Under the pieces are notes generated by a model that was not told where the DNA came from, did not search any database, and worked only from the letters and a program-made list of their open reading frames with translations. A DNA stretch of 64,000 nt, taken from assembly GCF_022489025.1 (NCBI RefSeq), contig NZ_JAKVTG010000005.1, forward strand, positions 1 to 64,000, read 5' to 3'. Of this stretch, positions 9,318 through 17,482 are shown piece after piece. Source of the DNA: Planococcus halocryophilus. Lineage in GTDB: Bacteria > Bacillota > Bacilli > Bacillales_A > Planococcaceae. Position numbers and translations under genes: made by a program. Positions within the stretch are counted from its first letter, which is position 1. Each line of letters opens with the position of its first letter.

Positions 9318-10787
9318 TTATTCTCCAGTAAATTCATGAACGGCATCGCGAACTTCTTGAATGTTGCGCATTTTGTTATCCCAGCATTTTTGGCTTAAAT
9401 CTACTGGGTATTCTTCAGGATTTAAAGAGCGTTTGTATTCATCCCATAATAAGTCCATGTTTTGAATGGCATAGTTCTGCATTTCTTGGACACTTGGGTT
9501 TTTATAAATAATTTGGCCTTTTTCAACAACTTTTTGATGGATATTTACTGCTTCGAAATTCGTGACAAATTTCGATACAAACGTATGGACGGGATGGAAC
9601 ATTTTTAAACGTTCTTGTGAAGAAGGGTCTTCATCATGCATCGCGATATAATCGCCTTCTGATTTCCCGTTCTCTTTATCAATAATTCGATAAACATTTT
9701 TCAGCCCAGGTGTCGTGACTTTTTCTGCATTCCCTGAAATTTTAATGGTATCTTCTAGTTCGCCTTTGTCGTTTTCGATTGCCACCAATTTATAAACTGC
9801 TCCTAAAGCCGGTTGATCGTAGGCCGTAATTAGCTTTGTTCCAATACCCCACGCGTCAACGCGAGCACCTTGGGCTTTCAAGTTTAAAATCGTATATTCA
9901 TCTAAATCATTGGAAACTACAATTTCAACATCTGGGAAACCTGCAGCATCCAACATTTTTCTTGCTTCTTTAGATAAAAAGGCAATGTCTCCACTATCTA
10001 GTCGAATCCCTTGAAAGTTGATTTTATCTCCTAATTCTTGGGCAACTTGGATCGCAATCGGCACTCCAGATTTTAATGTATCGTATGTATCTACTAAAAA
10101 GACGCAGTTTTTATGGCGTTTCGCATAGGCATGAAATGCCTTATATTCATTTTTATAAGCTTGCACCATTGAATGCGCATGTGTTCCAGCTACAGGAATT
10201 CCGAATTTTTTGCCGGCACGTGCATTGCTAGTTGCTTCAAGTCCACCGATATAAGCTGCGCGTGATCCCCAAATAGCTGCATCCATTTCTTGAGCACGTC
10301 TTGTGCCAAATTCCATGACTCGTTCATCTTTAACAATTTGCTTAATCCGGCTAGCTTTAGTCGCGATTAAGGTTTGGTAATTAACGATGTTTAAAAGTGC
10401 GGTTTCGATTAATTGGGCTTCGACAAGTGGCGCTTCCACACGAATTAATGCTTCGTTTTGAAAAACAAGCTCACCTTCTGCTACTGAGTAAACATCTCCT
10501 GTAAACCGAACAGTTCGTAAATAATCGATGAAATCTTCTTTGTAACCAAGCTCTTCTTGAAGATAAGCTAAATCACTGTCCGTAAATTTGAAGTTTTTCA
10601 AGTAGTCTAAAATGCGTTCCAATCCTGCAAATAAAGCATAACCATTGCCAAAAGGCAATTTACGGAAAAACAACTCAAAAATTGCTTTCCGTTCGTGCAT
10701 CCCATCTGCCCAATAAGTCTCCGACATATTGATTTGATATAAATCTGTATGTAGTGCCAAACTGTCATCCGCATAATGCTTATCCAT
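9318..10787 (-). CDS. pncB: Nicotinate phosphoribosyltransferase
   Basis: The 489-residue protein converts nicotinate, PRPP and ATP to nicotinate mononucleotide, the entry step of NAD salvage. Family features include [11 protein letters not shown] at the N-terminus, the central [19 protein letters not shown] segment with the autophosphorylated-His region downstream (GTHAHSMV), and [12 protein letters not shown]. The frame is open to 10823, but the ATG at 10787 has AAGGAGA about 8 bases upstream and matches the family N-terminus, so it is chosen. It is co-transcribed with nadE. Confidence 0.95.
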   Translation of the reverse strand: MDKHYADDSLALHTDLYQINMSETYWADGMHERKAIFELFFRKLPFGNGYALFAGLERILDYLKNFKFTDSDLAYLQEELGYKEDFIDYLRTVRFTGDVYSVAEGELVFQNEALIRVEAPLVEAQLIETALLNIVNYQTLIATKASRIKQIVKDERVMEFGTRRAQEMDAAIWGSRAAYIGGLEATSNARAGKKFGIPVAGTHAHSMVQAYKNEYKAFHAYAKRHKNCVFLVDTYDTLKSGVPIAIQVAQELGDKINFQGIRLDSGDIAFLSKEARKMLDAAGFPDVEIVVSNDLDEYTILNLKAQGARVDAWGIGTKLITAYDQPALGAVYKLVAIENDKGELEDTIKISGNAEKVTTPGLKNVYRIIDKENGKSEGDYIAMHDEDPSSQERLKMFHPVHTFVSKFVTNFEAVNIHQKVVEKGQIIYKNPSVQEMQNYAIQNMDLLWDEYKRSLNPEEYPVDLSQKCWDNKMRNIQEVRDAVHEFTGE

Positions 10788-10825
10788 AAAAGAGTCTCCT
10801 TCTTCCACAATCAGTAATGCCACTA

Positions 10826-10854
10826 ATTATACACCAATATTGGTAAGACCAAAA
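10826..10854 (-). promoter_or_regulatory. pncB-nadE promoter with a perfect 12-bp palindrome
   Basis: A consensus TATAAT (10826-10831) lies on the minus strand about 38 bases before the pncB start. Between it and a weak -35 (TTTTGG, 10849-10854) sits the perfect palindrome ACCAATATTGGT (10833-10844). That position suits a repressor operator. The sequence does not resemble the NiaR site as I remember it, so the regulator is unknown. Confidence 0.5.
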
Positions 10855-10907
10855 TAAAAGTCAACTTTATAAGCGAGACTTCCGTTTTTCTTCATAAACT
10901 CTAGTTG

Positions 10908-10936
10908 TTGACATAAAGAAGAAAACATGAGATGAT
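10908..10936 (+). promoter_or_regulatory. Promoter of the candidate non-coding RNA
   Basis: A perfect TTGACA (10908-10913), a 17-base spacer and GATGAT (4 of 6 matches, 10931-10936) point right. No plus-strand protein gene lies downstream before the terminator at 11201-11232, which supports an RNA product. Confidence 0.55.
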
Positions 10937-10942
10937 ATTTTA

Positions 10943-11232
10943 GTTAACACAAAGGTAACTGGTAAATTTTGATAATCTGGCATTCTACGATAATGTTTTT
11001 GAGAATACTTATTCACACTGGAGCGATTTAAGGATCGCAAGGACGTAAAAGAAGGTAGGGTTTACGTTGCTTAGGTTAGAAAGCACCCAGTGGAACAATG
11101 ACCGCGGTACTGAAAGTAAAACTTTCAATGGAAATGATTCCCCAGTAAAATGGGTTGAAAAATTGAGTCAAAACAAATTATAGTTACCTTAAACAAACAA
11201 AGGGATGTTCTCAAATCGAGAACATCCCTTTT
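10943..11232 (+). ncRNA. Unidentified structured non-coding RNA, about 290 nt
   Basis: The stretch between a plus-strand promoter and an intrinsic terminator has no credible ORF but a nested set of helices. An outer 9-bp perfect helix pairs 10952-10960 with 11182-11190, extended by 10965-10969 with 11175-11179. An inner CACTGG/CCAGTG helix (11016-11021, 11087-11092) encloses three hairpins: 11023-11027/11034-11038, 11043-11049/11061-11067 and 11069-11072/11081-11084. Two more hairpins follow (11111-11116/11122-11127 and 11141-11144/11151-11154). I do not recognise it as 6S, SRP, tmRNA, RNase P or a known riboswitch. The helices were found by eye. Confidence 0.6.
11200..11232. terminator. Bidirectional terminator (candidate RNA and ALDH operon)
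   Basis: A 12-bp perfect stem (11201-11212 with 11218-11229) has T runs in both directions: TTTT on the plus side and TTTGTTTGTTT on the minus side. It can end both the plus-strand RNA and the minus-strand catabolic operon. Confidence 0.85.
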
Positions 11233-11247
11233 CCAATTCTTTAAACA

Positions 11248-12690
11248 TTAGTATTTTAACGCAACGTTTTTTAAAGCCGTGTAATTGCGCAATGCTTCAA
11301 GACCTTTTTCACGTCCAAATCCACTTTTCTTAAATCCTCCGAATGGCATTTGTACACCACCCCCAGCACCATAATTATTGATGAAGATTTGTCCGGCACG
11401 AATTTTACTAGCCACTCGGTGGGCGCGTGCCCCGTCTTTTGTCCAAATGCCAGCTACTAGCCCATACTCCGTACCATTGGCCAATTCAATCGCTTGTTGT
11501 TCGGTTTCAAATGCAAACGCAGCAACAACTGGTGCAAAAATTTCTTCTTGAGACACATAACTATCTGGTGCAAGTCCATCAATGACAGTCGGTTTAAAAA
11601 AGTAGCCATTTTCGAGCCCCGCTGTTTTCTGACGCTCGCCACCAGTTAAAAATTTCGCTCCTTCATTCCGGGCAACATCCATGAATTCAAGAATACGTGA
11701 AAATTGTTTTTCATTTAAAATCGGACCTAAATCCAAATCATCTACACCTTTACCAATTTGAATTTTTTCCATTTTCGCAACCACTTTTTTCAGAAATTCT
11801 TCTTTTATAGACTGCTGCACCAATAAACGAGATCCTGCTGAACAAGTTTGTCCGGCATTTTGAATAATCGACCGCACAACCCACTCAACCGCATCTTCTT
11901 GGTCGCAATCTTCAAAAACGATGTTCGGCGATTTCCCACCAAGCTCAAGCGTTACCGGCTTAACGTTTTTCGCAGCACCCATCATTACAGCAGAGCCTGT
12001 TTGAACCGAGCCTGTAAAAGTAATATGGTCAACATCTGGATGTTCTGATATTGCTGCTCCCGCTTCAAAACCATAACCCGTCACCAAGTTAAAGACACCT
12101 TTTGGCAAGTGGGTCGCATCAAATATTTCTGCCAATTTAATCGCAGTTAGCGGTGTATCTTCTGCAGGTTTTGCAACAACTGTGTTCCCCGTCGCAATCG
12201 CAGCTGCAGTTGAGCGTGAAATGATTTGCAATGGATAATTCCACGGCACAATATGAGCTGTTACGCCAACTGGTTCACGTAATGTATAATCGAGAATTCC
12301 AGGTTGAACTGGTATCGTTTCACCAAATATTTTATCGGCCATCCCTGCGTAGTATTCAAAATACAAGGCAGATGCTTCAACATCTTTACGCGCTTGCGTT
12401 AACGGTTTTCCGGTATCGAGCGTTTCTAACAATGCAATTTCTTCTAAATCAGCGCGTAGCGCTACGGCTACTTTATGTAAAATTCTACCTCGTTCAATTG
12501 GCGGAAAAGACTGCCACTCTTCTGACTCAAATGTTTTACGGGCAGCTTTTACTGCAGCGTCAACGTCTTCTTTTTTCCCTCTCGGAACTTCTGCCAATAT
12601 TTCTCCAGTTGCTGGATTTTTGGTTTCAAGTTTCTCGTTGCCAATGCTATTTACCCATTTTCCATTTATATACATTTGTTGTTTTTTCAC
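11248..12690 (-). CDS. NAD(P)+-dependent aldehyde dehydrogenase
   Basis: This 480-residue protein is a standard ALDH superfamily member. It has PWNYPLQI for cofactor binding, the general base Glu in ELGGKSPN (near residue 250), the nucleophile Cys in NAGQTCSAG (near 283) and the C-terminal PFGGFKKSGFGRE. It resembles betaine-aldehyde and semialdehyde dehydrogenases, but the substrate cannot be read from sequence. As the last gene of an operon with a TRAP importer, an IlvD-type dehydratase and two NAD-linked dehydrogenases, it probably oxidises an aldehyde intermediate of an imported hydroxy or sugar acid. It lies 20 bases after the SDR gene. Confidence 0.88.
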   Translation of the reverse strand: MKKQQMYINGKWVNSIGNEKLETKNPATGEILAEVPRGKKEDVDAAVKAARKTFESEEWQSFPPIERGRILHKVAVALRADLEEIALLETLDTGKPLTQARKDVEASALYFEYYAGMADKIFGETIPVQPGILDYTLREPVGVTAHIVPWNYPLQIISRSTAAAIATGNTVVAKPAEDTPLTAIKLAEIFDATHLPKGVFNLVTGYGFEAGAAISEHPDVDHITFTGSVQTGSAVMMGAAKNVKPVTLELGGKSPNIVFEDCDQEDAVEWVVRSIIQNAGQTCSAGSRLLVQQSIKEEFLKKVVAKMEKIQIGKGVDDLDLGPILNEKQFSRILEFMDVARNEGAKFLTGGERQKTAGLENGYFFKPTVIDGLAPDSYVSQEEIFAPVVAAFAFETEQQAIELANGTEYGLVAGIWTKDGARAHRVASKIRAGQIFINNYGAGGGVQMPFGGFKKSGFGREKGLEALRNYTALKNVALKY

Positions 12691-12710
12691 TGATCCGTTC
12701 CACTCCCCAA

Positions 12711-13466
12711 TTAAATTCCGCGTCCTCCGTCAACATTTACAATGCTACCTGTCATCATTTTCGCTAAATCTGAGCTGAGGTATAAGACACAATTAGCAAT
12801 CGCTTCTGGCGTAATCAATTCACCTAATGGAACACTTTTACGGAATATATTTTCTTTCGTTTGTCCTTCATCAACACCAGATGCGGTAAATTCACCTAAC
12901 ATTTTCGTATCCGCAGGGCCTGGATTTATCGCATTAACTCGAATGTTATAAGGAGCTAATTCAATAGCTAAAGCTTTCGTCAACGAAATTGTTGCTCCTT
13001 TTGAAGCTACATACGCATTTAATCCCGGACGTGGACGATCAACAGAAACAGAGGCTATATTGATAATCGACCCACAATTCTGTTGTTTCATATACGGGAC
13101 AACTGCACGAGATGTTAAAAATACAGCGGTGGAATTGATCGCCATAATACGCTCCCAATCTTTGAGTGTTACATTTTCAATATCTGTTGCCGCTTGTGCA
13201 ATTCCAGCAACATTCGCTAACACATCAATGCGACCAAACTTGTCTGCCGTTTTCTTAATAGCTGCTTCTACACTTTGTTCTTCCGTTAAATTGCCTTGAA
13301 GAACGAGTAATTGTTCCGGGTATTGCGTTTCTAACTCTTGTAGACTATCGACATGAAGATCGATAGCCGCGACTTTCGATCCTTGTTTTAAAAATTGCTC
13401 AACAACCTCTTTACCCATTCCCCCGCTTGCACCTGTCACAATCGCTACTTTATTGTCTAACCCCAT
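12711..13466 (-). CDS. Short-chain dehydrogenase/reductase
   Basis: The 251-residue classical SDR has the cofactor loop TGASGGMGKE near the N-terminus, NVAG, a catalytic Ser in NIASVSV (near 137) and YVASKGA (Tyr/Lys near 151-155). Asp after beta-2 (AAIDLHVD) suggests NAD(H) preference. The gene is 11 bases after the TtuC-like gene and 20 bases before the aldehyde dehydrogenase gene, so it belongs to the same operon. It likely oxidises a hydroxyl intermediate of the pathway; the substrate is unknown. Confidence 0.88.
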   Translation of the reverse strand: MGLDNKVAIVTGASGGMGKEVVEQFLKQGSKVAAIDLHVDSLQELETQYPEQLLVLQGNLTEEQSVEAAIKKTADKFGRIDVLANVAGIAQAATDIENVTLKDWERIMAINSTAVFLTSRAVVPYMKQQNCGSIINIASVSVDRPRPGLNAYVASKGATISLTKALAIELAPYNIRVNAINPGPADTKMLGEFTASGVDEGQTKENIFRKSVPLGELITPEAIANCVLYLSSDLAKMMTGSIVNVDGGRGI

Positions 13467-13477
13467 TAATTTCCCTC

Positions 13478-14551
13478 CTAATTTTTCACCAACATCAAGA
13501 CTTTCTCAGCAATAGCTGAACCTACTTGTTGTGTAGTGGAAGTGCCACCTAAATCTGGCGTTAATACTTTTCCTTCTTGAATTACTTGTTCAATCGCGTC
13601 GACAATGGCAGTCGAAAGATCTTCACGACCTAAATGATTCAACATTAATGCAGCTGACCAAATTTGAGCAATCGGGTTGGCAATTCCTTTTCCTGCGATG
13701 TCCGGCGCCGAACCATGAATCGCTTCAAACATAGAAGGGAAATTGCCTTCCGGGTTAATATTTCCTGATGGTGAAACGCCCAATCCACCTACTAAAGCTG
13801 CTCCAAGATCCGTTAAAATATCTCCGAATAAATTAGAAGCAATTACTACTTCGAACGATTCTGGGCGCAAAACAAAATATGCAGCTAAAGCATCGATAAA
13901 ATTACTTTCAAGTTCAATGTCTTCGTAGTCTTTCGCGACCAATTCAACAACTTCGTCCCATAACTTCATCGAATGAATAATGGCATTGGATTTTGTCGCA
14001 CTTGTCACTTTTGATTTGTTGTTTTTTTGCGCGTACTCAAATGCATATTTGGCAATTCGTTCGACGCCTTGTTTTGTAATGACCGTATTTTGAATTGCCA
14101 TTTCTTGCGAATGTTGCTGATACAAACGACCGCCGATATTTGAATACTCACCCTCGGCATTTTCACGGAATACCATGAAGTCTATTGGTTGCTCGTTTTT
14201 CAAAGGAGATTCAATACCAGCCAATCGCTTGATCGGCCGCATATTGACGTATTGTTGAAAGTTTTTACGAATCGGCATAATCAGTTCCCAAATTGTCACT
14301 TCATCGGGTACGCGTTTGTCACCTACCGCTCCAAATAAAATGGCATCAAAATTTTTCAATTGATCCAAGCCATCCTCAGGCATAATATGTCCGTGAGCTA
14401 AATAATATTCACTGCCCCATTCAAATTGTTCAAACGCGATGTCGAATGTTGGATCTTGTTTTTTTAACGCCTCTAAAACTTTTACCGCTTCTCTTGTAAC
14501 GTCGGGCCCTATTCCATCTCCAGGTAGTACCGCTATTTTATATGTTGTCAT
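13478..14551 (-). CDS. Tartrate/D-malate dehydrogenase-like enzyme of the isopropylmalate dehydrogenase superfamily
   Basis: The 357-residue protein has the beta-decarboxylating dehydrogenase fold: LPGDGIGPDV at the N-terminus, NMRPIKRLAG, FMVFRENAEGEYS, and the metal and cofactor region FGDILTDLGAALVGGLG with HGSAPDIAGKGIANP. It looks like the TtuC/YcsA tartrate or D-malate dehydrogenase group more than LeuB, notably in MPEDGLDQLKNFDAILFGAVG. The position between TRAP transporter genes and an SDR points to catabolism of an imported hydroxy acid. The start ATG has a GGAGG box. Confidence 0.85.
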   Translation of the reverse strand: MTTYKIAVLPGDGIGPDVTREAVKVLEALKKQDPTFDIAFEQFEWGSEYYLAHGHIMPEDGLDQLKNFDAILFGAVGDKRVPDEVTIWELIMPIRKNFQQYVNMRPIKRLAGIESPLKNEQPIDFMVFRENAEGEYSNIGGRLYQQHSQEMAIQNTVITKQGVERIAKYAFEYAQKNNKSKVTSATKSNAIIHSMKLWDEVVELVAKDYEDIELESNFIDALAAYFVLRPESFEVVIASNLFGDILTDLGAALVGGLGVSPSGNINPEGNFPSMFEAIHGSAPDIAGKGIANPIAQIWSAALMLNHLGREDLSTAIVDAIEQVIQEGKVLTPDLGGTSTTQQVGSAIAEKVLMLVKN

Positions 14552-14569
14552 AAATTCTCCTCCAATAGT

Positions 14570-15838
14570 TTAGTCACCAATTAGGAATAACGTGATTGCC
14601 GGAATAAACGAAATGATCAAGACATCAACTATCATTACTAAAATAAATGGAACAATCGCTTTTAACAAACTTTCAAATTTAGTCCCCGCAATATTTGCAG
14701 CCACAAATAAATTGACTCCAACTGGAGGCGTGATAAACCCAATTCCTAAGTTTACGATCATAATAATACCGAAATGCACTAGATCAATACCAAGTGCATT
14801 GGCAATTGGTACAAGAATCGGCGTTAAAATAATGATGGCTGCTGAAGTTTCAAGGAATACTCCACAAATCAGCAATAACAAGTTCAGAATTAGCAAGGCG
14901 ATAATCCAATTATCCGTCACACTGAGCATCAATTCCGTAAGTTCGGCTGGAATTCGCTGACGTGTTAAGTAGTAACCAAATACAGAGGCACCGGCAATAA
15001 TAAACATAATGACCGAAGTCACAACAACAGAAGAAGAGAAAATTCTTGCCAAGTCTGATAATTTAATTTCACGATATATAAAAATACCGACAAACAATCC
15101 ATATACTACTGCGACAACCGCGGCTTCTGTTGGAGTGAAAATGCCTCCATAAATTCCACCTAAAATAATTACTGGCATCATTAAAGCGAGGAATGCGTCA
15201 AGAAAAGCTTTAACGAAATCTTTCAAGCCGAATTTTTCTCCACCGCCATAGCCTTCTTTTAAGGAAATTAGGTAAACAAGTAAAATAAGTGAAACCATTA
15301 CAAACAATCCTGGAACAATTCCTGCAATAAATAATTCACTAACAGAAACCCCTGCTGCCACTCCATAAAGCACTAAAGGTACACTAGGAGGAATCATAAT
15401 TCCGATGGTTCCACCAGCAGCTTGAATAGCTGTCGCAAAACTTTTGTCGTAGCCTTTATTCACCATGGCTGGAATCATTAATGCGCCTACCGCGGCTGTT
15501 GTTGCAGCTGCAGAACCCGAAATCGCTGCAAAAAAGGCACACGCAACGATCGATACAATTCCGAGTCCTCCTTTAACACGTCCAAAAATAACATTTGCCA
15601 AGTGAATGAGTCGGCGGGAAATCCCACCACTTTCCATCAACTTGCCTGCCAAGATGAAAAAAGGAATCGCCATAAGCGGAAACGAATCAACCGAATTGAA
15701 CATTCGCTGAATAATAACAATTAATGAAACATTGCCATCGATGAAGAAAACGAGCGTCGAAGCAAGTCCAAGCCCAACAGCAATCGGTACATTAATCAAA
15801 AATAAAGCCATCAATAAAAGAAATAATACCAATGCCAT
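14570..15838 (-). CDS. dctM: TRAP transporter large permease (DctM)
   Basis: This 422-residue membrane protein has about 12 segments and the DctM signatures PFFILAGKLMESGGI near the N-terminus, AAISGSAAATTAAVG, and GFITPPVGVNLFVA near the C-terminus. It forms the sodium-driven channel of a tripartite transporter that imports organic acids delivered by the DctP binding protein. It is separated from dctQ by 2 bases, so the two are translationally linked. Confidence 0.93.
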   Translation of the reverse strand: MALVLFLLLMALFLINVPIAVGLGLASTLVFFIDGNVSLIVIIQRMFNSVDSFPLMAIPFFILAGKLMESGGISRRLIHLANVIFGRVKGGLGIVSIVACAFFAAISGSAAATTAAVGALMIPAMVNKGYDKSFATAIQAAGGTIGIMIPPSVPLVLYGVAAGVSVSELFIAGIVPGLFVMVSLILLVYLISLKEGYGGGEKFGLKDFVKAFLDAFLALMMPVIILGGIYGGIFTPTEAAVVAVVYGLFVGIFIYREIKLSDLARIFSSSVVVTSVIMFIIAGASVFGYYLTRQRIPAELTELMLSVTDNWIIALLILNLLLLICGVFLETSAAIIILTPILVPIANALGIDLVHFGIIMIVNLGIGFITPPVGVNLFVAANIAGTKFESLLKAIVPFILVMIVDVLIISFIPAITLFLIGD

Positions 15839-15840
15839 CT

Positions 15841-16311
15841 TCAGACACCCCCGCTTTTAAAGTCTTTGGAGAACTGCGAGGCCATATTAATAATAAGAAT
15901 TGCCCCACTCACTGGGATTACCATATAAATGACGCCCATCGGAATCCGTAAAACTGGGGAAGTTTGAGACATCCCTTGCATCGCAAGGTCGTATCCTTCG
16001 ACTACCATCAACAAGAAAAAAAGCAAACTTGCAAATGTCGCAACACTATAAAGCGCTTTGCGGACAGGAACCGCAAATAATTTCACAAAAAACTCCATTC
16101 CGATATGTGCTTTTGAAGACATCGCATAAGCAGCGCCTAAAAACGTCAGCCAAATCAAACTGTACCGTGCCAATTCCTCCGTCCAGGCTAATGGAGAATT
16201 CAGAACAAAACGGAAAATCACTTGAAGAAACACTACGGTAACAAGCAATGCCATAATAAGATTTAATACATGCTTAATACCAAAATTCATATAGCCGATC
16301 CATTTACTCAT
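15841..16311 (-). CDS. dctQ: TRAP transporter small permease (DctQ)
   Basis: This is a 156-residue protein with four membrane segments. The DctQ pattern of a first helix followed by LAWTEELARYSLIWLTFLGAAYA is clear. It pairs with DctM in the membrane part of the transporter. It follows dctP after 63 bases that contain a strong terminator-like stem, and stops 2 bases before dctM. Confidence 0.92.
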   Translation of the reverse strand: MSKWIGYMNFGIKHVLNLIMALLVTVVFLQVIFRFVLNSPLAWTEELARYSLIWLTFLGAAYAMSSKAHIGMEFFVKLFAVPVRKALYSVATFASLLFFLLMVVEGYDLAMQGMSQTSPVLRIPMGVIYMVIPVSGAILIINMASQFSKDFKSGGV

Positions 16312-16330
16312 CTTCTTGCCCCCGATATAA

Positions 16331-16356
16331 AAAAGAGAGAATGGATTCTCTCTTTT
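16331..16356 (-). terminator. Internal terminator between dctP and dctQ
   Basis: A 12-bp perfect inverted repeat (16331-16342 and 16345-16356) with a 2-base centre is followed by T residues on the minus strand. It lies between dctP and dctQ, so it probably limits read-through and keeps the binding protein more abundant than the permease. Confidence 0.75.
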
Positions 16357-16374
16357 TTGAATTAACGTATTATT

Positions 16375-17385
16375 TTATTTCTGCGCGTCTAAAATTTCGT
16401 TTAATAGGTCTTGGTGTTCGATTGTGTCATAAACAGGTAGAACCGCTTCTTGGAAAGGAGCTGTATCGACATCTTCAATAATTTCCATTCCTTGGTCTTT
16501 TAGTGTTTGAAGGGATTCTTTCTCCATTTCAACGATTAACTCACGTTCTCTTGCCCCTGCTTTTTGCCCTTCTTCTACAACGATATCGCGCAATTCTTCT
16601 GGCAATTCATCGTATGTTTTTTGGCTCAACATATAGATGGCTACTGAATAAACGTGCCCTGTTAAACTCATGTATTTTTGATTTGCATCATATAAACTAA
16701 ATTGGTCAGCAACAATCGCTGGATTTTCCTGTGCATCTACTACGCCTTGTTGCAAAGCAGTAATTGCTTCAGTCCAAGCCATTGGAGTTGGTTGTGCGCC
16801 TAATGCTTCAAATGCAGCTAAATGAATTTCGTTTTCTTGCGTTCTGATTTTCAAGCCTTTTAAATCTTCAGGTGTTTCGATTGGACGGATTGCATTGGTA
16901 ATATGTCGGTAACCATTTTCTCCCCAAGACAAACCGATGATACCGTTTTCTTCCATCTTAGCGAATAACTCATCACCAATATCACCTTCTAAAACTTCTA
17001 CTGCTGATTCGCGGTCTTGGAATAAGAATGGAACATCTAAAACGCCTAATTCCGGTACAAAGTTTGTAACAGGAGCAGTTGAAGAGACAACTAAATCGAC
17101 GGTTCCAAGTCCCATTCCTTCTGTCAACTCACGCTCAGCACCAATTTCACTGTTAGCAAAAATTTCAATCGTTACTTGTCCATCTGTTCGTTCATCAACA
17201 GCATCTGCCATTTCTTGTAGCGCTATATGATACGGGTGATCATCAGGTAGGGAATGTCCTGCTTGAAGCACAAACTTTTCATCCGATTCTCCACCTGATG
17301 ATTCGCTATCAGAACTGCCACACGCTGTTAAAGCCAATGCACTTGCCATCATAATTGAAACAAATCCGAATTTTTTATTTACCAA
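16375..17385 (-). CDS. dctP: TRAP transporter solute-binding lipoprotein (DctP)
   Basis: The 336-residue protein has a lipoprotein signal ending in the lipobox LTAC near residue 22, followed by a Ser/Gly/Glu linker. The DctP fold shows LRIRTQENEIH-type residues (GLKIRTQENE), where the conserved Arg binds the ligand carboxylate, and MAWTEAITALQQGVVDAQENP. It binds a carboxylate-bearing solute outside the membrane and delivers it to DctQM. An AAGGGGG box precedes the ATG. Confidence 0.92.
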   Translation of the reverse strand: MVNKKFGFVSIMMASALALTACGSSDSESSGGESDEKFVLQAGHSLPDDHPYHIALQEMADAVDERTDGQVTIEIFANSEIGAERELTEGMGLGTVDLVVSSTAPVTNFVPELGVLDVPFLFQDRESAVEVLEGDIGDELFAKMEENGIIGLSWGENGYRHITNAIRPIETPEDLKGLKIRTQENEIHLAAFEALGAQPTPMAWTEAITALQQGVVDAQENPAIVADQFSLYDANQKYMSLTGHVYSVAIYMLSQKTYDELPEELRDIVVEEGQKAGARERELIVEMEKESLQTLKDQGMEIIEDVDTAPFQEAVLPVYDTIEHQDLLNEILDAQK

Positions 17386-17419
17386 TGTTGTTTCCCCCTT
17401 TTTTTGTGCCCCAACATCT

Positions 17420-17451
17420 CAGTTGACTTCCGGTTTCACGAAAGTCAACTG
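17420..17451 (-). other. Hairpin between ilvD and dctP
   Basis: CAGTTGACTT and AAGTCAACTG (17420-17429 and 17442-17451) form a 10-bp stem with a 12-base loop. No T tract follows, so it is more likely an mRNA processing or stability element than a terminator. Confidence 0.45.
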
Positions 17452-17482
17452 ACTGCCAAAGTCTGTCTTAGTTAATCTCCTT

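Noticed and set aside
11084-11110. A T-box-like segment (GTGGAAC ... CCGCGG) in the candidate RNA
   Set aside because: The two parts are separated by extra bases, no stem I with a specifier loop is seen, and no plus-strand gene lies downstream to be controlled.
17420-17451. Terminator between ilvD and dctP
   Set aside because: A good stem, but no T tract on the minus strand.
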